DNA of 64,000 nt from Cellulomonas sp. Leaf334 (GTDB lineage: Bacteria; Actinomycetota; Actinomycetes; Actinomycetales; Cellulomonadaceae). Shown piece after piece: positions 1 to 8,204 of this stretch. Both the position numbers and the translations under genes were made by a program. Numbering within the stretch: the stretch's first letter is position 1; each line of letters starts with the position of its first letter. The stretch spans positions 186,001 to 250,000 of the forward strand of contig NZ_LMOO01000008.1 of the NCBI RefSeq assembly GCF_001424195.1, read 5' to 3'. The notes below the pieces were generated by a model that was not told the DNA's origin, did no database searches, and was given only the letters and a program-made list of their open reading frames with translations.

Positions 1-27
1 GTGCAGGACCTGGTCGGTCGGGTCTAG
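1..27 (+). CDS. possible 3' end of an upstream gene
   Basis: Frame 1 of the plus strand reads eight codons (VQDLVGRV) and then TAG at 25-27. The stop overlaps the stop of the convergent minus-strand gene through a CTAG, as happens again near 34985 in this window. This may be the tail of a gene whose body lies outside the window. Eight codons are too few to identify anything, and an open frame this short can occur by chance. Confidence 0.25.
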   Translation: MQDLVGRV

Positions 28-530
28 GGCCCGTCGGCGATCGCCTGATCGCGCATCCTCAGGAGCGCCGTCCGCACCAGGTCGAGCCGGCCGCCGGGCT
101 CGTCGCTCCCGCCGGGTGCCTGCGTCACGACCGACCCGTGCGTCGTGTCGAGGAGGAGGCGGTGATAAGCCGTCCCGCCCGCGTCGTTCGGGACCACCTC
201 GAAGCCGATGTCGCGCAGGCTCTCCCACGGCACCCACCGGCTCGTGAACATGTTCCTGACGAGGATGCCGTGCTGGTCGGCGTCCATCCCCCGCCGCGCC
301 CCACGCACGCCGATCACGACGAAGAACCCCCCGATCGCGACGCCGCCGACACCAACGAGCCACCCGCCGTCGGGCGCGAACGCCGCCCCGATGCCCATGC
401 CGACGACGGTGAGCCCGAACACGAGCCCGAGAACGAGCTGCAGGCCCCTCGTACGTCCGCGCAGGCGAAGCTTCCCGACGTCTCTCCCGTCCGCCGGGCG
501 GGTCGACGGTCCTGCACGATGAGACCCCAC
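24..530 (-). CDS. PH-domain-like membrane protein
   Basis: This 168-residue protein has two predicted membrane segments near residues 30-51 and 57-75. A C-terminal globular part follows, with the pattern D-x-x-G-I-x-V-R-N ... V-P-W-E-S-L-R-D-I typical of bacterial PH-like domains, where a strand-rich domain follows two helices. The function of this family is not established; membrane-associated binding is an inference. It lies downstream of lemA on the same strand, 80 bp away, with a possible hairpin between them. The ATG at 530 is the first start in the frame. An alternative reading is simply an uncharacterised actinobacterial membrane protein. Confidence 0.75.
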   Translation of the reverse strand: MGSHRAGPSTRPADGRDVGKLRLRGRTRGLQLVLGLVFGLTVVGMGIGAAFAPDGGWLVGVGGVAIGGFFVVIGVRGARRGMDADQHGILVRNMFTSRWVPWESLRDIGFEVVPNDAGGTAYHRLLLDTTHGSVVTQAPGGSDEPGGRLDLVRTALLRMRDQAIADGP

Positions 531-571
531 CGTCGATCACCTCGACTCGAGACGATCCGCGACGTGCACTG

Positions 572-602
572 CCGCCGAGGGGGCGCGCTACCGCCTCGGT
601 GG
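572..602 (-). terminator. possible hairpin after lemA
   Basis: CCGCCGAGG at 572-580 can pair with CCTCGGTGG at 594-602, a 9-bp stem with one G-U pair and a 13-nt loop, just after the lemA stop. No T tract follows, as is usual in high-GC actinobacteria. It could equally be a processing hairpin. Confidence 0.35.
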
Positions 603-610
603 TGACTGCG

Positions 611-1180
611 TCAGAAGCTGACCTCGGGGGCCGCGCGGACGCTGGGCTCCTCGACCTCGAAGTACTCGGCCCGCTCGAACGTGAACATGTTGGCGATGAT
701 GTTCGGCGGGAACGTCTCGACCTTCGTGTTCAGCTCGCGGACGTTCGCGTTGTAGAACCGCCGGCCGGCAGCGATGCGGTCCTCCGTGTTGGTCAGCTCC
801 GCCTGGAGCTGCTGGAAGTTCTCGCTCGCACGGAGCACCGGGTAGGCCTCCGCCACGGCGAACAGCCGACCGAGGGCCTGCGTCAGCTGGTTCTCCTGGG
901 CGGCCTGCTCGGCCGGACCCGAGGCCGGTCCGGCGGCGGCCGCACGGGCGCGCGCGACCTCGTCGAACACGCCGCGCTCGTGGGCCGCGTAGCCCTTGAC
1001 GCTCTCGACCAGGTTCGGGATCAGGTCGTGGCGGCGGTGCAGCTCGACGTCGATCTGGCGCCACGCCTCCTGCACCAGGTTCCGCAGGCGGACGAAGCCG
1101 TTGTACGTCGCGATGCCCCAGATGAGGGCGATCACCACGATCACGGCGATGACGATCAGGACGATGACACCAGCGGTCAC
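611..1180 (-). CDS. LemA family protein
   Basis: LemA family proteins are small membrane-anchored coiled proteins of unclear function, found in most bacteria. The 189-residue product has one N-terminal membrane anchor (about residues 4-24) followed by the family signature Y-N-x-x-V-x-L-R-N ... E-A-W-x-Q-I-D-V-x-L-x-R-R-x-D-L-I-P-N-L-V. A long helical region with A-R-A-A-A follows, ending in a conserved F-N-x-x-V-x-x-x-N-T-K-V-E-T-F-P stretch. Full length matches the family. The GTG start at 1180 has CGGAGG about 7 nt upstream. It follows the 236-residue membrane protein at 1229-1939 on the same strand with a 48-bp gap, so cotranscription is likely. Confidence 0.95.
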   Translation of the reverse strand: MTAGVIVLIVIAVIVVIALIWGIATYNGFVRLRNLVQEAWRQIDVELHRRHDLIPNLVESVKGYAAHERGVFDEVARARAAAAGPASGPAEQAAQENQLTQALGRLFAVAEAYPVLRASENFQQLQAELTNTEDRIAAGRRFYNANVRELNTKVETFPPNIIANMFTFERAEYFEVEEPSVRAAPEVSF

Positions 1181-1228
1181 GGCAGGGCCTCCGAGGTAGG
1201 GCGGTTCAGGTGATCGTAGCGCCGGGCG

Positions 1229-1939
1229 TCAGTCGTCCGGCTGCCCGATCGTGGTCGGGGTGGGGTCGTAGCCGTGGTCCTGCCAGACGTGCCGCGGGAC
1301 CGAGCGCACGACCGCGGACAGCAGGCCGAGCCGGGGCGCCAGGCGGTCGAGGTCCGTGGTGCCGGACTCCCACGAGAGGATCCACGTGCCGCCGATGCGC
1401 CAGGCGCTGCCCACGGCGTCGGCCCGCAGCAGGCGTTCCATGAGCCGCGGGTGCAGGATCGCGTGCCCGATCCGCTGGTCCGTCGCGGCCACCCGGTAGG
1501 CCCGGTTGAAGGCGTCCGACTCGAACTGGACGTCCTGGGCGCCCACGAGCTTGGCCAGCCTGGCGCCGATGCCCTCGGGCGTCACCTCGACCGTCGGCAG
1601 GTACGTCGGCAGGGCCAGCCCGACGATATGCGCGTGGTGGGTGCTCCGGTTCTTCCCGCTGCCCGTCGTCCAGACGTACGTGAACGACAGCGCCGGCCGC
1701 GCGTCGTACGTGCCGCGCAGGACCTCGATGGCCCTCCTCGAGCTCCCCTGGTCGAACGGCTGCCCGCGCGAGATGTCGACGAGCGCCCGCTCGGACTGCG
1801 CGTAGGTCCACCCGTTGCGCAGCGCCCATGCCCGGAACCGCTCGTGGCGCTTCTTCTGCACCCAGAACCCGGCGACGAACAGGCCGAGCACGACGACCAT
1901 GCCGAGGACGACCACGACACCGAACAGGCCGTCGCTCAT
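1229..1939 (-). CDS. membrane-anchored protein of unknown function
   Basis: This 236-residue protein has one N-terminal transmembrane helix (about residues 5-27), then a basic stretch (KKRHERFRAW) and a globular domain. The A-L-R-N-G-W-T-Y pattern and the later beta-rich region resemble cytoplasmic domains of single-pass proteins of the DUF3137 type, which often sit next to LemA genes; that link is a weak inference. The gene starts 9 bp after the pyrE stop and precedes lemA, so pyrE, this gene, lemA and the PH-like protein probably form one minus-strand unit. No catalytic motif was found. Confidence 0.8.
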   Translation of the reverse strand: MSDGLFGVVVVLGMVVVLGLFVAGFWVQKKRHERFRAWALRNGWTYAQSERALVDISRGQPFDQGSSRRAIEVLRGTYDARPALSFTYVWTTGSGKNRSTHHAHIVGLALPTYLPTVEVTPEGIGARLAKLVGAQDVQFESDAFNRAYRVAATDQRIGHAILHPRLMERLLRADAVGSAWRIGGTWILSWESGTTDLDRLAPRLGLLSAVVRSVPRHVWQDHGYDPTPTTIGQPDD

Positions 1940-1947
1940 GGTCGGGG

Positions 1948-2523
1948 TCAGGCCAGGCCGAGGTCGGTCAGGCCGAAGAGGAAGTGGTACGGCACGCCGA
2001 GCGCCTCGATCTTCTCCTGCGCCCCCGTCGCCCGGTCCACGATGACGGCGGCACCCACCACCTCCGCACCGGCCTCGCGCGCGGCCTCGATCGCCATGAT
2101 GGCCGAGCCGCCCGTGGTCGAGGTGTCCTCGACCACGACGACCTTGCGGCCGGCGATGTCCGGGCCCTCGATGCGGCGCTGGAGCCCGTGCGCCTTGCCC
2201 TCCTTGCGGACGACGAACGCGTCGAGGTCCTGACCGCGCGACGCGGCCGCGTGCAGGAGGGACGTCGCGACGGGGTCGGCGCCGAGCGTCAGCCCGCCGA
2301 CGGCGTCGATCTCCGCGGTGCCGAGGCCGACCTCCTCCAACCGGTCGAGCAGCAGGTGACCGATCAGCGGGGAGGCGCGGTGGTGCAGCGTGACCCGACG
2401 CAGGTCCACGTAGTAGTCGGCCTCGCGGCCCGACGACAGCGTGACCTTCCCGTGCACGACCGCGAGGGTCTTGATGAGGTCGAGCAGCTGCTCGCGGGGC
2501 GTCAGGGTGAGGTCGTGGGTCAC
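1948..2523 (-). CDS. pyrE: orotate phosphoribosyltransferase
   Basis: This enzyme transfers the phosphoribosyl group of PRPP to orotate, giving OMP in de novo pyrimidine synthesis in the cytoplasm. The 191-residue protein carries the PRPP-binding loop VVVVEDTSTTGGS at about 128-140, the G-G-L-T-L-G-A-D-P region near 76-84 that binds substrate, and V-R-K-E-x-K-x-H-G at 105-113 from the flexible catalytic loop. The reading frame runs upstream far past the true start. I chose the GTG at 2523 because TAGCCT ends 7 nt before it, a leaderless arrangement, and because the length then fits the family. Confidence 0.93.
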   Translation of the reverse strand: MTHDLTLTPREQLLDLIKTLAVVHGKVTLSSGREADYYVDLRRVTLHHRASPLIGHLLLDRLEEVGLGTAEIDAVGGLTLGADPVATSLLHAAASRGQDLDAFVVRKEGKAHGLQRRIEGPDIAGRKVVVVEDTSTTGGSAIMAIEAAREAGAEVVGAAVIVDRATGAQEKIEALGVPYHFLFGLTDLGLA

Positions 2524-2546
2524 GGCCGTCAGGCTACCGGCGAGGG

Positions 2547-3341
2547 TCAGCCGACGGTGGGAGCGTCCGTGTCCTGGCCCTGGAACGAGCGGCGGTAGCG
2601 GCCGAACGCGCGGACCGTGGACCGCGGGACGACCCGGGCGACCGCCGACAGGGTCCGGTAGCGCAGGCTCGGGGTCGACAGGACGGCGCCGCGGCGGACG
2701 TCGGCGAGGCCGGTGGCCACCACGTCCTCGGCGTTCAGCCACGCGATCTCCGGGTAGGCGGTCATGTCGATCTCGCCGCGCTCGTGGAACTCGGTGTGCA
2801 CGAACCCCGGGTTCAGCGCGGTCGCGGTGACGCCCGTGCCGCGCAGCTCGACCGCGAGGCTCTCGGTGAACACGCGGACCCACGCCTTGTGCGCGGAGTA
2901 CGTGCCCGAGGTGAGCAGGGCGGCGACGGACGCGACGTTGAGGATCGCTCCCCGGCCACGCGGGACCATCGCACCCGCGGCCGCGTGCGACAGGACCATG
3001 ACCGCGGTGACCATGAGCGCGAGCGCGGTCTCCTCGCGGGCCAGGTCGCCCGGCACGAAGCGCTGGTTGAGACCCAGTCCGGCGTTGTTCACCAAGAGGC
3101 CGACGGGGCGCTCGGTGGCGCGCAGGCGGTCGGCGACGCGCTCGACGTCGGACCGGACCGACAGGTCCGCGACGAGCACCTCGGCGCGGATGCCCGCGGC
3201 GGCCTCGAGCTGGGCGGCGAGGCGGGTCAGCCGCTCCTCGTTGCGGGCGACCAGGACGACGTCGTGCTTGGCCGTGGCCAGCTGCCAGGCGAACTCCAGG
3301 CCCAGGCCTGCGGACGCGCCGGTGATGAGTGCGGTTGCCAT
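2547..3341 (-). CDS. SDR family oxidoreductase
   Basis: This 264-residue classical short-chain dehydrogenase has the cofactor motif TGASAGLG at 7-14, NNAG at 85-88, and the catalytic Ser138, Tyr148 and Lys152 (Y-S-A-H-K). Basic residues after the second strand (A-R-N-E-E-R) suggest NADP(H) preference. A C-terminal extension rich in Arg is typical of the actinobacterial DltE-like subgroup; the substrate is unknown. The ATG at 3341 is preceded by TAGGGT exactly 6 nt upstream, which suggests a leaderless transcript. It is divergent from recQ with 110 bp between the starts. Confidence 0.9.
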   Translation of the reverse strand: MATALITGASAGLGLEFAWQLATAKHDVVLVARNEERLTRLAAQLEAAAGIRAEVLVADLSVRSDVERVADRLRATERPVGLLVNNAGLGLNQRFVPGDLAREETALALMVTAVMVLSHAAAGAMVPRGRGAILNVASVAALLTSGTYSAHKAWVRVFTESLAVELRGTGVTATALNPGFVHTEFHERGEIDMTAYPEIAWLNAEDVVATGLADVRRGAVLSTPSLRYRTLSAVARVVPRSTVRAFGRYRRSFQGQDTDAPTVG

Positions 3342-3451
3342 GCGCCCACCCTACGGATCGGTCGTAGGCGTCGCGCGCCGCGTCCCGACCGCGCTCAGGC
3401 CTGTGGACGGGGCGATCCGGACCGTCGGCGGTCGGACGTAGGGTGTGCCGC

Positions 3452-5455
3452 GTGACTGACGGGTGGGGTAGCGACGTGCCGGGCTGGCCTCTCGACGAGG
3501 AGCCGCCGTTCGACCCGTTCTACGACGCTGCGCCGCCCGAGCACGAGCCGGCCCGTGGCGGGCGCTCCGAGCCCCCGCCACGTCCCGACATCCCCCGCGA
3601 GGTCGCCCAGACCCTCGACCCCGAGGCTGCGCTGGCGGCCGCGGCCGAGGTCCTGCACACCGTCTGGGGGTACGACGCCTTCCGGGGGGAGCAGGCCGAG
3701 ATCATCGACACCGTCGTCCGCGGCGGCGATGCCTTGGTGCTCATGCCGACCGGTGGCGGCAAGTCGCTGTGCTACCAGGTGCCCGCGCTGGTCCGGGAGG
3801 GCACGGGGGTCGTCGTGTCCCCGCTGATCGCCCTCATGCAGGACCAGGTCGACGCCCTGTCGGCTCTCGGTGTGCGGGTTGGGTTCCTCAACTCGACGCA
3901 GCAGTCGTTCGAACGCCGCAAGGTCGAGGACGCGTACCTCGCGGGCGAGCTGGACCTGCTCTACCTGGCGCCCGAGCGGCTGCGGGTCCGGGAGACCATC
4001 GAGCTCCTGGACCGTGGCACGGTCGCGCTGTTCGCCATCGACGAGGCGCACTGCGTGTCCCAGTGGGGGCACGACTTCCGGCCCGACTACCTGCAGCTGT
4101 CGATGCTGCACGAGCGCTGGCCCGAGGTCCCCCGGATCGCGCTGACGGCCACCGCCACCGAGCAGACCCACGCGGAGATCGCGCAGCGGCTGCAGCTCGG
4201 GGACGCCAAGCACTTCGTCGCCAGCTTCGACCGGCCCAACATCCAGTACCGGATCGCCCCCAAGGACAAGCCGCGGGACCAGCTGCTCAACCTCCTGCGC
4301 ACCGAGCACGAGGGGGACGCGGGCATCGTCTACTGCCTCTCGCGGAACTCGGTCGAGCAGACCGCGCAGTTCCTGGTCGAACGCGGCGTGACCGCGCTGC
4401 CGTACCACGCCGGCCTCGACCGGCAGGTGCGAGCACGGAACCAGTCACGGTTCCTGCGCGAGGACGGGATCGTGATGGTCGCGACGATCGCGTTCGGGAT
4501 GGGCATCGACAAGCCCGACGTGCGGTTCGTCGCGCACCTGGACCTGCCGAAGTCCGTCGAGGGCTACTACCAGGAGACCGGCCGCGCCGGGCGTGACGGC
4601 CTGCCGTCGACGGCCTGGCTCGCGTACGGCCTGGCCGACGTGGTGCAGCAGCGCCGGATGATCGACACGTCCGAGGGCGACGCCGCCCACAAGCGCCGGC
4701 TGACCGCGCACCTCGACGCGATGCTCGCACTCTGCGAGACGGTGTCGTGCCGCCGCGTGCAGCTGCTCAACTACTTCGGCCAGCCGTCCGAGCCGTGCGG
4801 CAACTGCGACACCTGCCTGACACCCCCCGAGTCGTGGGACGGCACCGTCGCGGCGCAGAAGCTGCTGTCCACGGTGGTCCGGCTCGAGAAGCAGGGGCAG
4901 CGGTACGGGGCGGGGCACCTGGTCGACATCCTGCTCGGCAAGGAGACGCCGCGGGTCACGCAGCTCGGGCACCAGTCGCTGTCCACGTTCGGGCTGGGAA
5001 AGGACCTGTCCGACGGGGAGTGGCGCGGGGTCGTGCGGCAGCTGCTGGCCATGGAGCTGCTCGGCGTGGACAGCGACGGCTACGGCACGCTGCGGCTCGC
5101 CCCCGACAGCGCGGACGTCCTGCGCGGTGCCCGCGAGGTGCGGCTGCGTCGGGAGACCGAGAAGGTCGTGCGGTCCCGCGGCTCGCGCGGTGCGCGGGCC
5201 ACCGCCGCGGCGGACCTCACGGGCGACGACGTCGAGCTGTTCGAGGTGCTGCGGGCGTGGCGCGCCGGGGTCGCCAAGGAGCAGGGGGTGCCGGCCTACG
5301 TGGTGTTCCACGACGCGACGCTGCGCGAGGTCGTCACGCAGCGGCCGACGTCGCTGGAGGCCCTGGGCGGGATCAGCGGCGTCGGCGCGACCAAGCTGGA
5401 GCGGCACGGGCCCGGGTTGCTGGCGGCGCTGGCCGGTGTGACCGAACCCGCCTGA
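3452..5455 (+). CDS. recQ: ATP-dependent DNA helicase RecQ
   Basis: RecQ unwinds DNA 3'-5' in recombination and repair. The 667-residue product carries Walker A MPTGGGKS at about 98-105, DEAH at 197-200 followed by the RecQ-specific aromatic loop (C-V-S-Q-W-G-H-D-F), and helicase motif VI Q-E-T-G-R-A-G-R. A zinc site (C-R-R ... C-G-N-C-D-T-C) lies near 428-452, then a winged-helix region, and a C-terminal HRDC domain from about 580. The first ~45 residues are acidic and proline-rich, an actinobacterial extension. I chose the GTG at 3452 over the one at 3443: TAGGGT (3439-3444) lies 7 nt before it, the usual leaderless spacing. Confidence 0.97.
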   Translation: MTDGWGSDVPGWPLDEEPPFDPFYDAAPPEHEPARGGRSEPPPRPDIPREVAQTLDPEAALAAAAEVLHTVWGYDAFRGEQAEIIDTVVRGGDALVLMPTGGGKSLCYQVPALVREGTGVVVSPLIALMQDQVDALSALGVRVGFLNSTQQSFERRKVEDAYLAGELDLLYLAPERLRVRETIELLDRGTVALFAIDEAHCVSQWGHDFRPDYLQLSMLHERWPEVPRIALTATATEQTHAEIAQRLQLGDAKHFVASFDRPNIQYRIAPKDKPRDQLLNLLRTEHEGDAGIVYCLSRNSVEQTAQFLVERGVTALPYHAGLDRQVRARNQSRFLREDGIVMVATIAFGMGIDKPDVRFVAHLDLPKSVEGYYQETGRAGRDGLPSTAWLAYGLADVVQQRRMIDTSEGDAAHKRRLTAHLDAMLALCETVSCRRVQLLNYFGQPSEPCGNCDTCLTPPESWDGTVAAQKLLSTVVRLEKQGQRYGAGHLVDILLGKETPRVTQLGHQSLSTFGLGKDLSDGEWRGVVRQLLAMELLGVDSDGYGTLRLAPDSADVLRGAREVRLRRETEKVVRSRGSRGARATAAADLTGDDVELFEVLRAWRAGVAKEQGVPAYVVFHDATLREVVTQRPTSLEALGGISGVGATKLERHGPGLLAALAGVTEPA

Positions 5456-5508
5456 CCGCCTGTCGACGGCTCCTGGTTGACGGCCCGCGAGCGGCTGGTC
5501 CTCTGAGG

Positions 5509-5988
5509 TCAGCGCCCGAACCTGCGGCGCTGGAGATCGCGGACCTCGTCGGCGAGCTCGGGGACCGGGCCCTCGACGGGCAGGCCGGGCGCGACCGTGG
5601 TGATCGGGAGGGGCGCCACCGGCCCCGCGGGGATGCCCCACTCCGCCAGCCACGCGCCGGTCTGCGCCGACGACGTCGCGTACACGATGCGGCCCAGGCC
5701 GACCCACGCGTGGGCGGCGGCGCACATCGGGCAGTGCTCGCCGGAGGTGTAGACCGTGGAGGCCGCGCGCTCCTGCGGCGTCAGGTGGTTCGCGGACCAG
5801 CGGGCGATCTCGAACTCGGGATGACGGGTCTCGTCGCCGTCCTTGACGCGGTTGCGGTCCTCGAACCGGACCTGCCCGGCGGCGTCGACCAGCACGGAGC
5901 CATAGGGCTCGTCGCCGTCGTCGAGCGCCTCGCGGGCGAGCTCGACCGCGCGCGTCAGGTGGGTCAGGTCCGTGGCGGAGAGGGTCAT
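5509..5988 (-). CDS. nucleoside deaminase (cytidine/deoxycytidylate deaminase fold)
   Basis: This is a zinc-dependent deaminase of 159 residues. His56 and Glu58 (H-P-E) and Cys86/Cys89 (E-H-C-P-M-C) supply the metal ligands and catalytic glutamate. The C-P-M-C form is common in guanine deaminase-like and other small nucleobase deaminases; lacking the usual tRNA adenosine deaminase context, guanine deaminase or an unassigned base deaminase is more likely than TadA. An upstream in-frame ATG exists, but the ATG at 5988 forms an ATGA overlap with the stop of the upstream phosphotransferase gene and starts at the family N terminus, so I prefer it. It converges with recQ. Confidence 0.85.
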   Translation of the reverse strand: MTLSATDLTHLTRAVELAREALDDGDEPYGSVLVDAAGQVRFEDRNRVKDGDETRHPEFEIARWSANHLTPQERAASTVYTSGEHCPMCAAAHAWVGLGRIVYATSSAQTGAWLAEWGIPAGPVAPLPITTVAPGLPVEGPVPELADEVRDLQRRRFGR

Positions 5989-6959
5989 GCGGCCACCGTG
6001 GCGGCCAGCACGCGGGCGCGCAACCGGCGCCGGTGCTCGACCAGTGACGCCCGCATGTCCACCGACCACTGCTCCTCGTCAGCCACCTGGTCGGCGTCCA
6101 GGTGCGCGATCGAGACCAGCAGACGGACGGCCACCGCGGCGCTGTGCAGCTCCAGCTCGGCCACCTCGTCGTACCCGAGGGGACGGACTCCCCGGTAGCC
6201 GGTCAGGAACGCCGCGAGGAGCGCCGGGTGCTCGACGCGGCCGGGCGTCTCACCGACGAGGTCCCTGACCGCGGCGGCGATGTCCTGGACGAACGGGCCG
6301 GTGCGGGTCTCGTCGGCGTCGAACGCAGTGGGCCGGCCGTCGGACCAGCGCAGGTTGTCGAGCTCGAGGTCGCCGTGCAGGGTGCCGCGGGGGGCGTCGA
6401 GCCGGTCCGCCTCGGCCAGCACCGCGCGGGCGGCAGCCTGCAGGACGGGGTCGAGCCCGAGGGAGTCGAGGTCCAGCGGAGGTGGCTCGTCGGCGGCCGT
6501 CAGGGGCGGCGCGTCCCGGTGCAGGCGCCCCAGTGCCGCGCCCCAGGACTGCGCGAGCGGTGCCGTCAGGTCACCGAGCTCGAGCTCCTCCCCCGGCGCG
6601 GCCGGCACCGCCGTGGCGTGCATGACGCCCAGCGCGGTGGGCACCGTCTCGACGAGCCGGCCGGCTGTCGACGGCACGGGTGCGACGGTCCCTCCGTGCT
6701 CGGCCCACGCCGCAAGGAGCCGCGCCGGCGCCTCGAGGTCCCGGACGGTGCGCAGCGACGCGGGCACGAAGCGCACGAACAGCACCCCGCGGGGGTCGAC
6801 GTCCGCGGGCACGACGAACACGTGCGTCGCGCTGGAGCGGAGCCATCGGGCGTCGCCGGGGGTGATCCCCCACGCGGCCGCGACCTCGTCGGCGACCGGG
6901 CTGCGCCAGGACTCGTCGACGGTGGCGCTGACGCGGGCGATCTCGCTGAGGGGGAGCAT
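5985..6959 (-). CDS. aminoglycoside phosphotransferase (APH) family protein
   Basis: This is a small-molecule kinase of the APH/choline kinase fold, 324 residues. The catalytic loop H-G-D-L-E-L-D-N lies at 195-202 and the metal-binding D-A-D-E at 214-217. The N-terminal lobe has the V-F-V-V and F-V-R-F-V-P strands of the ATP site. The substrate is unknown; the family includes homoserine and sugar kinases as well as resistance enzymes, and nothing here argues for resistance. AAGGA precedes the ATG at 6959 by about 7 nt. The gene overlaps the deaminase gene by 4 nt, so the two are translationally coupled. Confidence 0.85.
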   Translation of the reverse strand: MLPLSEIARVSATVDESWRSPVADEVAAAWGITPGDARWLRSSATHVFVVPADVDPRGVLFVRFVPASLRTVRDLEAPARLLAAWAEHGGTVAPVPSTAGRLVETVPTALGVMHATAVPAAPGEELELGDLTAPLAQSWGAALGRLHRDAPPLTAADEPPPLDLDSLGLDPVLQAAARAVLAEADRLDAPRGTLHGDLELDNLRWSDGRPTAFDADETRTGPFVQDIAAAVRDLVGETPGRVEHPALLAAFLTGYRGVRPLGYDEVAELELHSAAVAVRLLVSIAHLDADQVADEEQWSVDMRASLVEHRRRLRARVLAATVAA

Positions 6960-7014
6960 CTGCGCATCCTTGCGGCGCGGACCCGCCCGGTCACGGTGTT
7001 TGTGTGCAGGGCGG

Positions 7015-8019
7015 TCAGCGGACCAGGCGCAAGGGCGCGGTGCCGGTGGAGCCGCGGACCACCAGGTGGGTGGGGAGCTCGACGGTCACCGTGCCGCCCG
7101 GGTGGGTGGGGTCCAGGCGCGCGAGCAGGAGGTCGGCGGCCGCGTGCCCGGCACGTTCCAGCGGGGCGGCGATGGTGGTCAGGCCCGGGCGGACCAGGTC
7201 CGCGCCGAAGACGTCGTCGCAGCCGACCACGCTCATCGCGCCGGGCACGTCGACGCCGCGCTCGGCCAGGCGGTCGAGGATGCCGAACGCGAGCAGGTCG
7301 TCGAACGCCAGGACCGCGGTGACGTCGGCGTGCAGGACGGCATCGGCCGCGGCGGCACCGTCCTCGCGGCGCGGGACGAACGGACCGAGGAAGACGACCT
7401 CGACACCGAGCCGCTTGGCGGCCGTGCGCAGCACCGCGCGACGACGGCGGTCCGACCAGGACGCGCGCGGGCCGCCCGCGTAGGCGACGCGGCGGTGCCC
7501 GAGCGAGGCGAGGTGGGCGAGCGCCTGGCCGGTTCCGCCCGCGGTGTCGACGAGCACTCCCGACTGGTCCGGCACCGGGCGGTTCACGGTGACCATGGGG
7601 AACTCGTGCGACCAGGCCGTGAGGCGGTCGTCGTCGAGCCGGGAGGCGGCCAGGACGGCTCCGTCGACGGTGGGGCGCAGCGCGCGCAGGGCCCGCTCCT
7701 CGGCCTCGACGGACTCCTCGGCGTCGACCAGCACGTGCACGTACCCGTCGGCACGGAGCCGGGCGGCGGTGCCGCGCACGATGCCGAAGAAGTACGGGTT
7801 GGTGACGTCGGGCACGAGGAGGGCGACCATGCGGGTGCGGCCCGAGCTGAGCGCGCGGCCGGTGGGGCTCGGCGCGTAGCCCAGCTGACGTGCGGCCTCG
7901 CGGACCCGGGTGGCGGTGCGCTCGTTGACCCGGCCCGGCTTGGTGAGCGCGCGCGACGCGGTGGAGATGGCCACGCCGCTGGCGGCCGCGACGTCGCGGA
8001 GGGTGGGTGGCCTGGTCAT
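7015..8019 (-). CDS. LacI family regulator, likely of manD/GH67
   Basis: This 334-residue LacI/GalR-family repressor has an N-terminal helix-turn-helix (T-L-R-D-V-A-A-A-S-G-V-A-I-S-T-A-S-R-A-L) and a hinge helix ending in S-P-T-G-R-A-L-S. A periplasmic-binding-like ligand domain follows, with the family pattern V-V-G-C-D-D near the end. Upstream in-frame starts would add an unrelated Arg-rich tail; the ATG at 8019 has GAGGA just upstream and fits the family. It is divergent from manD, and a perfect 14-bp LacI operator sits between them at 8086-8099. I infer it senses a product of (methyl)glucuronoxylan breakdown such as glucuronate or a xylo-oligosaccharide. Confidence 0.93.
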   Translation of the reverse strand: MTRPPTLRDVAAASGVAISTASRALTKPGRVNERTATRVREAARQLGYAPSPTGRALSSGRTRMVALLVPDVTNPYFFGIVRGTAARLRADGYVHVLVDAEESVEAEERALRALRPTVDGAVLAASRLDDDRLTAWSHEFPMVTVNRPVPDQSGVLVDTAGGTGQALAHLASLGHRRVAYAGGPRASWSDRRRRAVLRTAAKRLGVEVVFLGPFVPRREDGAAAADAVLHADVTAVLAFDDLLAFGILDRLAERGVDVPGAMSVVGCDDVFGADLVRPGLTTIAAPLERAGHAAADLLLARLDPTHPGGTVTVELPTHLVVRGSTGTAPLRLVR

Positions 8020-8085
8020 GGGTCCTCGTCGGTGGGGGGCGGTGCGGTCCCATCGTGGCGGCGGAGCCCGCAGATGGCAACCATC

Positions 8086-8099
8086 GGCAAACGTTTGCC
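8086..8099. promoter_or_regulatory. LacI-type operator in the lacI-manD intergenic region
   Basis: GGCAAACGTTTGCC is a perfect 14-bp palindrome centred on CG, the classic LacI/GalR-family operator form. It lies 66 bp before the lacI start and 106 bp before manD, so one bound repressor could control both divergent promoters. Confidence 0.85.
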
Positions 8100-8204
8100 C
8101 CACCCGCGCGGCTCGCCTACGGTGGACCCGCCCCCGCCGCACGGGCGGTGGTGCGCGAGGGAGCAGAGCAGCGCCGACGGCGTCGTCGGCGGGACGGAGC
8201 AGGC

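Noticed and set aside
5985..6959. Antibiotic resistance gene
   Set aside because: The APH fold covers many metabolic kinases; no resistance context or close match to a resistance subfamily can be claimed from the sequence.
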